Assembly: GCA_046719575.1 (NCBI GenBank)
Contig: JBDNCP010000117.1
Coordinates: 1 to 15,959 of the forward strand
Origin: Thermoleptolyngbya sp046719575
GTDB lineage: Bacteria; Cyanobacteriota; Cyanobacteriia; Elainellales; Elainellaceae
Direction: 5' to 3'
Length of the DNA: 15,959 nt
The position numbers were made by a program, and so were the translations under genes. Every line of letters starts with the position of its first letter. Within the stretch, counting starts at the first letter, position 1. Shown here piece after piece: positions 1 through 6,787 of this stretch. The notes under the pieces are model-generated. The model saw nothing but the letters and a program-made list of their open reading frames with translations, was not told the origin of the DNA and did not search any database.

Positions 1-232
1 ACCGTTGGCCCCACTGGCTGCGACCCAATCGGCGGCTGAATTGGTAAGTTTGCTGGAGTTGACCCAATTGGTGGCGGCATCGGTGACCCGACGGGGCGAG
101 AGCCGATGGGCGGCGAAATGGGGCGATATTCGATCGGGTGAGGCGGCGGAGTTGCGGGTGTCTCAGCAGAGGACACAGGTTCTACAGGGGGCGACCAGCC
201 TTTGGGCGGCGGAATTTGGTAAGGGCCGTTGA
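1..232 (+). CDS. Possible 3' end of a gene entering from outside the window (unrecognised)
   Basis: The frame is open from the left edge to a TGA at 230-232, giving about 76 residues with no start needed inside the window. I do not recognise the protein. It is rich in Ala, Thr, Gln and Leu, and the DNA carries degenerate copies of a motif like GGCGGCGGAATTTGG (around 31-46, 108-120, 142-152 and 205-221). Flanking bases also recur: GCGACC precedes the copies near 19 and 189, and GGTAAG follows the first and last. This could be the tail of a repeat-containing protein or simply a repetitive non-coding stretch without stops. Low confidence that it is translated. Confidence 0.3.
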   Translation, partial: PLAPLAATQSAAELVSLLELTQLVAASVTRRGESRWAAKWGDIRSGEAAELRVSQQRTQVLQGATSLWAAEFGKGR

Positions 233-298
233 TGAATTCCACTGGATACCTCTGAAGAGATTGGGAGAGATTTGGAGAGAAAAGACTGGAGAGAAGCC

Positions 299-310
299 GG
301 GCGATCGCCC
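299..310. repeat. HIP1 palindrome (one of about three dozen dispersed copies)
   Basis: GGGCGATCGCCC is a 12-bp perfect palindrome built on GCGATCGC, the cyanobacterial HIP1 octamer. By eye the octamer recurs at about 36 places in the window, inside genes and between them, for example near 899, 1472, 2209, 3103, 5048, 6136, 7291, 9550, 10936, 12785 and 15010. Its function is not settled. Here it serves mainly to identify the genome as cyanobacterial. Confidence 0.85.
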
Positions 311-410
311 CTCTGCCTCAATTTCAGAATGCCGCGTGCGAGATGCCGCGATGCACTGGCTACGTGTCATGATTTTTGCATATTTCGCAGACCGTCTGAG
401 TCGATTCGCC

Positions 411-803
411 ATGAGCGTTATGAATAATCTGCCACCGCTTACCCCTGAAACCGTGTGGGACATCCTCAACGACACGCTGGATGATGCCACTGCCAATCGG
501 CTGGTGTGGCACTGCCTGGGCTATCGCCAGCGCGAAGACGGCACCTGGGACACGTCTGCCGTACCCGAAGACTGGCGCAGCGTCTACCCAGAGCCGCCCG
601 ACTTTATCGACAGCCGCCCCGCCACCGTCAAGCTGACCCGCTCCATCGCGCCCGAAAACAAACAACTCCTCAAAGAGCAACTGGGCTTTGGCGGCTATAA
701 AGTGGGTGAACTGGTGCCCCGCAAAACGCGCCGTGCCACAATCGCCAACTGGCTGTTGGGCTATCTAAAGGAGCAGCAAACCAAGCCACAAAGTTGTGGC
801 TGA
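411..803 (+). CDS. DUF1823 family protein
   Basis: A small soluble protein of about 130 aa that I recognise as the cyanobacterial DUF1823 family. The family has no established function. The body is compact: an N-terminal helix-rich segment (LTPETVWDILNDTLDD), then RLVWHCLGYR, a YPEPPDFIDSRPATVKLTRS block, and a basic C-terminal part (GELVPRKTRRATIANWLLGYL). The frame stays open back to 138, but those extra residues are not conserved-looking. ATG 411 or ATG 420 is therefore the likely start, followed at once by the conserved NLPPLTPE. No clear Shine-Dalgarno is seen for either. It converges on the DUF2993 gene 53 nt downstream. No signal peptide or membrane segment is visible. Confidence 0.8.
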   Translation: MSVMNNLPPLTPETVWDILNDTLDDATANRLVWHCLGYRQREDGTWDTSAVPEDWRSVYPEPPDFIDSRPATVKLTRSIAPENKQLLKEQLGFGGYKVGELVPRKTRRATIANWLLGYLKEQQTKPQSCG

Positions 804-856
804 TCTGCTGGTGTGTTGTTGGGCATTGCTCAGACTATGGCTCAGTCCTCAGACCC

Positions 857-1699
857 TTACTCAGGCACGACGTTGATCTTTCCGCGACAGATCAGGTAGC
901 GATCGCCCAACTCTAGGTCTTGAATTTCTACATCGCTGCCTAGCTCCAGCGGAAACCCGTCCAGGTCGTGTAGCGCCAGGCCGCGCTTGGCTTTGGGCGT
1001 GCGCAGCCACTCCGGGTTCACCAGATGGAGTTGTTGTCCATTTGTGGTTCGCAGTCCCGTGCGAATGATGAAGGGAACTGGATTGGAATTGTTTGACACC
1101 AGCGCCGCGCCCAGTGTTAATAAACCAGGTGCAATCTTGGCGCGAAAGTCATCTAGCAAAATCGGTGTTTTGCCGTCTGGCGTGACCAGATCGGGCGCTG
1201 CCCCTGCCTTCAGCAGATTCAGCAGTAGGTCATTTACCACGCCCGCCAGCAGCGGCCCCTGGAGCGAATCGTTGAGGTCTTGCTGAGACAGACGCACCTC
1301 GGCCTGCACGGGCACGGTGCGCTCTAGCTGGAGCGGCTTGCCCCGCAAAATTTGTCGAAAATTGACCTTGATGCCGCGCCCCACTAGGGTAATGCGCTCT
1401 AGATATAGCCCGCGATAGACCACGTTTCGCGCCGAAATCGTGACGCGGGGAATCAGACCCGTCAACAGTTGGCGATCGCCCCCCTCAATCAGCAGATTCA
1501 GGTCGTCTACGTGTTCCACCTGCGATCGCAGCCACAGCCGCAGCGCCGGGGTCAGAACTGTGCTGATAATGTGACTCTGGCGCGGCACAGGCAAGTTGCG
1601 ATCCGGATCGGGCAAGCTCACCGGGGCCTGTGGATCGAGCGCCGGAGCCTCGTAGTCGGCTGTGGTCGGGTCAGAGGATTGCGGTTGAAAATGGGTCAT
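857..1699 (-). CDS. DUF2993 (LmeA-like) domain protein
   Basis: A 280-aa protein of the DUF2993 family. Its members include the mycobacterial lipid-binding protein LmeA and many uncharacterised cyanobacterial proteins. An N-terminal region of about 40 residues is acidic and proline-rich. The DUF2993 body follows: ISTVLTPALRLWLRSQVEHV, then the recurring beta/helix pattern with VTISARNVVYRGLYLERITL, an RLSQQDLNDSLQ segment and a C-terminal LELGDRYLICRGKINVVPE. Family knowledge points to binding of lipids or other amphipathic ligands at membranes. The cyanobacterial role is unknown. I see no convincing signal peptide. It is divergent from the GT39 gene across a 240-nt spacer and convergent with DUF1823. 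ATG 1699 has only a weak ribosome site. Confidence 0.8.
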   Translation of the reverse strand: MTHFQPQSSDPTTADYEAPALDPQAPVSLPDPDRNLPVPRQSHIISTVLTPALRLWLRSQVEHVDDLNLLIEGGDRQLLTGLIPRVTISARNVVYRGLYLERITLVGRGIKVNFRQILRGKPLQLERTVPVQAEVRLSQQDLNDSLQGPLLAGVVNDLLLNLLKAGAAPDLVTPDGKTPILLDDFRAKIAPGLLTLGAALVSNNSNPVPFIIRTGLRTTNGQQLHLVNPEWLRTPKAKRGLALHDLDGFPLELGSDVEIQDLELGDRYLICRGKINVVPE

Positions 1700-1755
1700 C
1701 GGGCCTACAGATTCGCTTCTTTCAGTGTAGCGCCCGCGTCATCCCCCCCTTCTAG

Positions 1756-1796
1756 CTACTCCGGAGTAGGGATTGCCCTACCAGGGATTGCCTACC
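1756..1796. repeat. 14-bp palindrome followed by a tandem direct repeat
   Basis: CTACTCCGGAGTAG (1756-1769) is a perfect palindrome. It overlaps GGGATTGCCCTACC (1769-1782), which is repeated almost exactly as GGGATTGCCTACC (1784-1796). The unit TAGGGATTGCCCTA is itself an inverted repeat. The cluster sits in the 240-nt spacer (1700-1939) between divergent genes. It could be an operator or a small dispersed repeat. Confidence 0.5.
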
Positions 1797-1939
1797 GCTA
1801 TCGGGATCTGGCAAAGGCATGGCAGCCGAAAATCCTGAACAGGCAAGGATGGCGTATACAACGGATTGAGTATTTGGCAGAAGGGACGATGATGAGATGA
1901 TGGGAACGGCGTTTTCCCTCCCCTCCCCTGCTCTAACCC

Positions 1940-3802
1940 ATGACCTCGTTTGCGTTCCCCTACATCCATACCTGGCTCCAGCAAATCGACAAACGCCCGA
2001 CGCTGAAATGGGGACTAGTGGCGGTGTGGCTGGGTTTGCTTTGTGGACTGTGCTTCTTTTGGCAACTGGGCAGCATTGGGCTGGTGGATGAAACCGAGCC
2101 GCTGTTTGCCGAGGCGACTCGCCAGATGGTGGAAACGGGCGACTGGATCACGCCATATTTCAACGAAAGGCCGCGATTTGACAAGCCACCGCTGATTTAC
2201 TGGCTGATGGCGATCGCCTACAAAACCATCGGCACAAACGAATGGGCCGTCCGCCTGCCTTCGGCTCTGTCTGCTTCTGCCCTCGTGGTCTTTGGCTTCT
2301 TTACCCTGCTGCGATTTGGCTATTCCCGACCAAGCTGGTCTGAGTCCAGTGGCAGAGCAGCAGAGAATACAGAACCGACTCCACCTCCCCCCATCTCCCC
2401 GTCCCCTCATCCCCAGTGGTTCCCCGCCTTCCTTGGCTCTGGGCTGATGGCGCTAAACCTGCAAACCATTGCCTGGGCGCGGACGGGCGTTTCGGATATG
2501 CTGCTGAGTGCCTGCGTGGGCGGGGCGCTGCTGGCGTTTTTTTGGGGCTATGCGTCGCCGGAGGATTCATCCAGGCGTTGGGTACGGGAGCGCTGGTATC
2601 TGGCGTTTTTTGTGCTGTGTGGGTTGGGCGTGTTGACGAAGGGGCCGGTGGGCGTGGTGTTGCCAGGAGCGGCGGTGGCGGCGTTTTTGCTTTACCTCGG
2701 CAACTGGCGCACGGTGCTGCGGGAAATGCGGGTAGTGCGCGGCGGGCTAGTGTTTTTGGCGATCGCCCTTCCCTGGTACATCCTCGTCACCTATGCCAAT
2801 GGCGAAAAGTTTATTAACTCCTTCTTTGGCTATCACAACGTCGAGCGCTTTACCCGTGTGGTGAATCAGCACCGTGCGCCCTGGTATTTTTACATCGTGG
2901 TGCTGCTGGTGGGGTTTGCGCCCTATTCTGCCCACTTGCCTCTGGCGATCGCCCGACTGCGGTTTTGGCGACGGTCGCGCTGGCAGGCAGAGGCTCGCCA
3001 AACGCAGCTAGGGCTACTGGCGCTGATGTGGGCAGCGGTAATTTTTGGCTTTTTCACGATCGCCGTCACCAAGCTGCCTAGCTATATGCTGCCGCTGTAT
3101 CCGGCGATCGCCCTTTTGGTCGCGCTTTTCTGGAGTGATTTGCTGCTGCGCCCGACTCGTGGCGGCTGGGGCATGGCGCTGAGCCACGGGCTGAATCTGC
3201 TGCTGTTGGCGGCATTGGCGATCGCCAGCTACAACAGTGCCTCCTGGCTGGATAGCGACAACGCCGTGCGCGGACTAGAGGAAGCCATTACCCGGTCGGG
3301 TCTGCCGATCGTGGGCACGGTGATTTGGGGGCTGGCGCTGCTGGGGGCGATCGCCCTCCTGGTGCGGCGGCGGGGGCGCTGGCTCTGGGGCATAAACCTG
3401 GTGGCGATGGCGCTGACGCTAATGCTATTTGTCTTTCCGCTGATGAATATTTTGGATATTCACCGCCAACTACCGCTGCGCCAGCTTGCTGCCGAAATTG
3501 TGGAACAGCAGCGGCCCAACGAGCCGATTCTGATGGCGGGGTTGCACAAGCCCAGCCTGGTGTTTTATGGACATCGACCCATCTTCTTTGCCCAGCGCCA
3601 GGAAACGGCGATCGCCTACATTCGTCGCCAGTCACGAGAGCAGGACGATCCGCCGTCGATGTTGCTGGTAGGGCTGGGCTACAAAATTGAAGAGCTAAAC
3701 CTGCCGCCCGACCGAATGACGCTGCTGGCAGAGGCGGGCAAATATGACCTGGTGCGCCTGCAACTGCCCGTGTCGCTGCCGCCACCGCCCCAGTCGAACT
3801 AG
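1940..3802 (+). CDS. Glycosyltransferase family 39 (ArnT/PMT-like) membrane protein
   Basis: A 620-aa polytopic membrane protein of the GT39/ArnT type. These enzymes move a sugar from a lipid-linked donor to an acceptor on the outer face of the membrane. The first membrane segment is at about residues 24-41. It is followed by the diagnostic acidic pair and loop: VDETEP (D50, E51), GDW at 67-69, and RFDKPPLIYW at about 79-88, the cyanobacterial form of the ArnT FEKPP motif. Many further hydrophobic segments run to about residue 500, then a soluble tail. Donor and acceptor cannot be told from the sequence. Residues about 130-160 form a Ser/Pro-rich insert (TPPPPISPSPHP) encoded by polypyrimidine DNA in a loop between membrane segments. 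The ATG at 1940 has no obvious Shine-Dalgarno. Confidence 0.85.
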   Translation: MTSFAFPYIHTWLQQIDKRPTLKWGLVAVWLGLLCGLCFFWQLGSIGLVDETEPLFAEATRQMVETGDWITPYFNERPRFDKPPLIYWLMAIAYKTIGTNEWAVRLPSALSASALVVFGFFTLLRFGYSRPSWSESSGRAAENTEPTPPPPISPSPHPQWFPAFLGSGLMALNLQTIAWARTGVSDMLLSACVGGALLAFFWGYASPEDSSRRWVRERWYLAFFVLCGLGVLTKGPVGVVLPGAAVAAFLLYLGNWRTVLREMRVVRGGLVFLAIALPWYILVTYANGEKFINSFFGYHNVERFTRVVNQHRAPWYFYIVVLLVGFAPYSAHLPLAIARLRFWRRSRWQAEARQTQLGLLALMWAAVIFGFFTIAVTKLPSYMLPLYPAIALLVALFWSDLLLRPTRGGWGMALSHGLNLLLLAALAIASYNSASWLDSDNAVRGLEEAITRSGLPIVGTVIWGLALLGAIALLVRRRGRWLWGINLVAMALTLMLFVFPLMNILDIHRQLPLRQLAAEIVEQQRPNEPILMAGLHKPSLVFYGHRPIFFAQRQETAIAYIRRQSREQDDPPSMLLVGLGYKIEELNLPPDRMTLLAEAGKYDLVRLQLPVSLPPPPQSN

Positions 3803-3810
3803 TCTCGACT
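3792..3810. terminator. Short inverted repeat between convergent genes
   Basis: AGTCGA (3792-3797) pairs with TCGACT (3805-3810) around a 7-nt loop. It straddles the stop of the GT39 gene and the 12-nt gap to the convergent methyltransferase gene. There is no T tract on either side, so it is at best a weak bidirectional terminator. Confidence 0.25.
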
Positions 3811-3814
3811 TGTC

Positions 3815-4798
3815 TCAAATCCAGACGGGGCGCGATCGCTCCCAAAAGCCTGCCTCAATTTCTCGTCCCTCTCCTGCCGCCTGATATTGCAGCAGCACCG
3901 TAAACGCGCCCGCCCCCAGCCCCCCTTGGGGAAACATGCGATAGCAGGGCACATCTGTCAGGGGGGACTGAAAGGCGGTCAGATGCGGCACAGGCACGGG
4001 TGCAAATTGGGGAAACCGTTCTAGAAACCAGTCCATCACGCCTTCATTTTCGGCGGGGGAATAGGCGCAGGTCATATAGGCGAGATGCCCACCGGGGGCG
4101 ACTAGCCGCGCTGCGTTGGCAAGAATTCGCTTTTGGCGGTTGGCGTTTTTGTTAATAGCAACCGGATGGAAGCAGCCAGGAGCCGCCTCGCCTTTCGCCA
4201 AAAGCGACTGCCCCGTGCAGGGCGCATCCACAATCACCAAATCGGCAGTGTGGGGAATGGCATCGGCCAGCACCTGCGAATCTAAACTGACGGCGGCTAC
4301 TCGCTGCGGCGTGGCATTTTCAGGTGGCATGAAGCATCGCCTCAGGTTCGACACCAGCGCCCCCATGCGCTTGCCGATGGTTTCGTTGCTCAGCAGCAGC
4401 GCGGGTTGCAGCGTCGTTCCGGCAAAGATGCCTTTGCCACCGGGAGAAGCGCAGAGGTCGATAATGGTTTGGGGCGATTCACCCGCAGGCGCTTTCAGCA
4501 GCGCGATTGGGGAAATGGCAAACACTGATGAAAAGTCCAGGCAATAGAAATAGCCCGCTGCGTGCCACGCATGAGCGCCTGGTCGCTCTCCTAGCGCCAG
4601 CCGATCGACGGGGGCGGGCTGCCAGGACACTGCCGGAGCGATCGCAAAGGGCAATTCCTCTGGCCGCGGGCGACACCAGAGAATGCACGGGTGAAACGGC
4701 TGCGGCTGGGTCAGCGCAGTGACAAAGCGCCCCTGCTCCAGTGGATCGTCAAACAACTGGCGGCTGAGTTTGAGCAACAGGTTTGAGGGCTTTTCCAC
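3815..4798 (-). CDS. NOP2/RsmB-type RNA (cytosine-5) methyltransferase
   Basis: A SAM-dependent RNA m5C methyltransferase of the NOL1/NOP2/Sun (RsmB/RsmF) class. Numbering is from GTG 4798 (327 aa). The SAM-binding motif DLCASPGGKG is at about 114-123. Motif IV, VDAPCTGQSLLAKGE, carries Cys194. Motif VI, YMTCAYSPAENEGV, carries Cys244. These are the two catalytic cysteines of the family. The target RNA (rRNA or tRNA) cannot be told. The frame is open to 4912, which would overlap the upstream mnmH by 100 nt. I prefer GTG 4798 because it gives an N-terminus starting EKPSNLLLKL and has GGAA at a suitable distance. GTG 4810, 2 nt after the mnmH stop, is the alternative. Both imply translational coupling to mnmH. 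Confidence 0.85.
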   Translation of the reverse strand: MEKPSNLLLKLSRQLFDDPLEQGRFVTALTQPQPFHPCILWCRPRPEELPFAIAPAVSWQPAPVDRLALGERPGAHAWHAAGYFYCLDFSSVFAISPIALLKAPAGESPQTIIDLCASPGGKGIFAGTTLQPALLLSNETIGKRMGALVSNLRRCFMPPENATPQRVAAVSLDSQVLADAIPHTADLVIVDAPCTGQSLLAKGEAAPGCFHPVAINKNANRQKRILANAARLVAPGGHLAYMTCAYSPAENEGVMDWFLERFPQFAPVPVPHLTAFQSPLTDVPCYRMFPQGGLGAGAFTVLLQYQAAGEGREIEAGFWERSRPVWI

Positions 4799-4812
4799 AA
4801 TCAGTTCCACAG

Positions 4813-5889
4813 TTAGAGATTGGGCGTGAGGGCAGGGTGGAGAGCCGGGAGTGGGTTTTCTAGATTGGCGACGGAGCGGGCACGGGCGAAGGAGAGCAGG
4901 CGATCGCCGCATTCGTCTGCCGAACAGCCTGCCGCATCGATGGGATAGCGGGGGACAGACCGGCGCGTCAGGTCGTAGGTGTAGGTTTTGTCATAGTAGG
5001 TGAGCAGCAGATCGAAGGCTTCTGAGAGCCGATGTTCCTGGAGGAGGGCGATCGCCTGCTGGGTTCGCAGCCCGCCCAGGCGCTTGCGGATGCGCTCGGT
5101 GGCGGCGATCAGGTCGTCGGTCGAAAAATTGCCATAGTCTCTGATCAAAATTTCCAGTCGCTCTGCTTTGGGGCGCACCAGTTCTAGCACGGGTGCCTGA
5201 TCCATCTGGCGAAACAGCGGCTCCGGCACGCGGCAGAGGCCAATGCGCTTGCTTTCGGCTTCGATCCAGACGGGCCGCGTGGGGTCAAAACTGGCCCAGC
5301 GCACGGCGATTTCGTTTTCAAACTGCTCATTGGTGGGCTGGGGCGGCTGACCCAACATGCCGAAACTGCTGCCCCGGTGGTGGGCGATCGCCTCCAGATC
5401 TAGCACCTGTTCGCCGCGTTGTGCCAGCGCGTGTAGCACGTCCGTCTTGCCCGTGCCCGTCATGCCGCCCAAAATCCAGATTGGACGTGCCCATGCGGGA
5501 ACCGCCAGCGCCCATCGCCGAAAGGTTTTGTAGCCACCCGCCAGCGTCGCCACAGACAGCCCACCCATGCCCAACACCCAGGCTACCGCTTCGCTCCGCA
5601 TTCCACCCCGCCAGCAGTGCAGCCGCACCGGGCCACCCTCAGCGAGCGATCGCGCTTGGGCAATGAACCCTGCAAACTTTGGCCCAGCCAAAGCAAAGCC
5701 CAGTTCCACCGCTGCATCGCGCCCCCGCTGCTTATAGCAAGTTCCCACCTGTGCCCGCTCCTCGTCGGTAAACAGCGGAAAGCTAACTGCGCCAGGAATG
5801 TGTCCCTGGGCAAACTCGGCCGGGCTGCGGACATCGAGCAGCACACCGGGCGCAGCCAGAAAATCGGATAGGGCGAGCGCTTGCGTCAT
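4813..5889 (-). CDS. mnmH: tRNA 2-selenouridine / geranyl-2-thiouridine synthase MnmH
   Basis: A 358-aa MnmH (SelU/YbbB) protein. The enzyme acts on wobble 2-thiouridine (s2U34) in Lys, Glu and Gln tRNAs, and replaces sulfur with selenium from selenophosphate through a geranylated intermediate. The N-terminal rhodanese domain spans about 1-130 with LLDVRSPAEF, and the active-site loop HCWRGGMRS places the catalytic Cys at 92. The P-loop domain follows, with GGMTGTGKT at 141-149. The C-terminus ends ENPLPALHPALTPNL, a low-complexity tail of a kind often seen in cyanobacterial genes. The gene starts at ATG 5889 and is the first of a two-gene unit with the m5C methyltransferase. No selenophosphate synthase gene is in the window, so whether selenium is actually used is unknown. 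Confidence 0.9.
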   Translation of the reverse strand: MTQALALSDFLAAPGVLLDVRSPAEFAQGHIPGAVSFPLFTDEERAQVGTCYKQRGRDAAVELGFALAGPKFAGFIAQARSLAEGGPVRLHCWRGGMRSEAVAWVLGMGGLSVATLAGGYKTFRRWALAVPAWARPIWILGGMTGTGKTDVLHALAQRGEQVLDLEAIAHHRGSSFGMLGQPPQPTNEQFENEIAVRWASFDPTRPVWIEAESKRIGLCRVPEPLFRQMDQAPVLELVRPKAERLEILIRDYGNFSTDDLIAATERIRKRLGGLRTQQAIALLQEHRLSEAFDLLLTYYDKTYTYDLTRRSVPRYPIDAAGCSADECGDRLLSFARARSVANLENPLPALHPALTPNL

Positions 5890-6001
5890 GAATAAAGCCA
5901 GAAGAGAGGCAAAAGGGAACTAGAAGAAGTTTAGAGAAAGGAGTCCAAGAAGAGTCGCAATATTCAGAGAACATTCGGCATTTTGTCCAGATGCCTGCCA
6001 T

Positions 6002-6031
6002 ACTTCCAAACAGAATTGGAAGTGGTATTAT
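6002..6031 (+). promoter_or_regulatory. Inverted repeat next to a -10-like box (candidate operator/promoter)
   Basis: ACTTCCAA (6002-6009) and TTGGAAGT (6016-6023) form a perfect 8-bp inverted repeat around a 6-nt spacer. TATTAT at 6026-6031 could be a -10 box. A -35 placed 17 bp upstream would fall inside the left arm. The geometry suits a repressor or activator site on the promoter of the gene at 6068. The repeat could instead be an mRNA hairpin if transcription starts further upstream. This 178-nt spacer also holds the mnmH promoter on the other strand. Confidence 0.4.
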
Positions 6032-6067
6032 GCCGGAGTTCTTCAGCAATTTTATCGGAGCTTCTAT

Positions 6068-6526
6068 ATGTCGTTTTCTCCTGAGGAAGGTGCAGCGATT
6101 CTTAAGGCTGTGACGATGAGCGGCATGGCAGTGGCGATCGCCGACATGGGCATTGTCTCTACGGCCATCGAAGCGGCGGCTTTGGCGAAGGAAGTGGTTG
6201 GTGCAGCGGCAAAGTATCCGAGCAACTCAATCATCCAGGGCGTTTTCACCGAAGAGGCTTTGAAGACTTTTAAGCCTGAAACACCGAAGGATGTGACACC
6301 TGATAATGCGGTGGACATGGCGATCGCCGCTGTGAACGATGCCCTGACCACGCTAGAATCCAAAGCCACCCCCGCCGAAATCGCTGAATACAAACAGTTT
6401 ATCTATAGCGCTGCAACCCATGTGGCCGAGGCAGCAGGCAGTGGTCTATTTGGCTCTGGGGCAAACAAGATCAGTCCTGAGGAATCTGCCACGCTAGCTA
6501 AGCTCAAGACAGCGCTGGCGATTTAA
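6068..6526 (+). CDS. Small alanine-rich helical protein, function unknown
   Basis: A 152-aa protein I cannot assign to a named family. It is Ala-rich and predicted mostly helical. It starts MSFSPEEGAAILKAVTMSGM, followed by VAIADMGIVSTAIEAAALAK. A central segment (YPSNSIIQGVFTEEALKTF) and two further amphipathic helices (about 80-100 and 105-125) follow. The closing KISPEESATLAKLKTALAI resembles the first residues in style. There is no signal peptide, no cysteine and no obvious catalytic motif. The opening SPEE..ILKA..MSGMAVA resembles uncharacterised cyanobacterial proteins I have seen, but I cannot name the family. The start is well supported: GGAG at 6057-6060 lies 7 nt before ATG 6068. 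It is monocistronic, with a strong hairpin about 155 nt downstream. Confidence 0.75.
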   Translation: MSFSPEEGAAILKAVTMSGMAVAIADMGIVSTAIEAAALAKEVVGAAAKYPSNSIIQGVFTEEALKTFKPETPKDVTPDNAVDMAIAAVNDALTTLESKATPAEIAEYKQFIYSAATHVAEAAGSGLFGSGANKISPEESATLAKLKTALAI

Positions 6527-6680
6527 GCGATTGCATTTCCAATCAAGTTTTGAAAATCCTGAACAAGCTGCACTAGATTTGCCCAGGATAAGGTCTATCG
6601 GTGACTGTCTAGTTGAACCGATTGTCTGGAGAACCTGAATCCCCATTTATTAAACCTCTTGCATGAATGCTGTTTTGAGG

Positions 6681-6721
6681 GCGTGAATCGTGGTGCGGTG
6701 CCGCCGCGCCACGATTCACGC
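6681..6721. terminator. Strong 18-bp hairpin in the 6527-6787 spacer
   Basis: GCGTGAATCGTGG (6681-6693) pairs perfectly with CCACGATTCACGC (6709-6721). The pairing continues inward through a U-G wobble and GCGG/CCGC, leaving a 5-nt loop (6699-6703). It sits between the convergent small-protein gene (ends 6526) and the RecJ-linked ORF (ends 6788). No T tract follows on either strand, so it is not a standard intrinsic terminator. It may be an mRNA 3'-end stabiliser, a bidirectional terminator or a palindromic repeat element. The rest of this 261-nt spacer shows no gene. Confidence 0.5.
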
Positions 6722-6787
6722 AAGAAGTCTATTGTTCTGGACGAATGGCGATCGCCCAAGCGCAGCGTGCTGTGGGCCGCCAGAGTG

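Noticed and set aside
138..410. N-terminal extension of the DUF1823 frame back to 138
   Set aside because: The added residues overlap the upstream open frame, look unconserved and are Arg-rich. The family begins near NLPPLTPE.
3288..3845. 185-aa open frame antisense to the GT39 gene
   Set aside because: Its composition (Ala, Pro, Arg) is typical of a shadow in high-GC DNA, and the plus-strand gene is clear.
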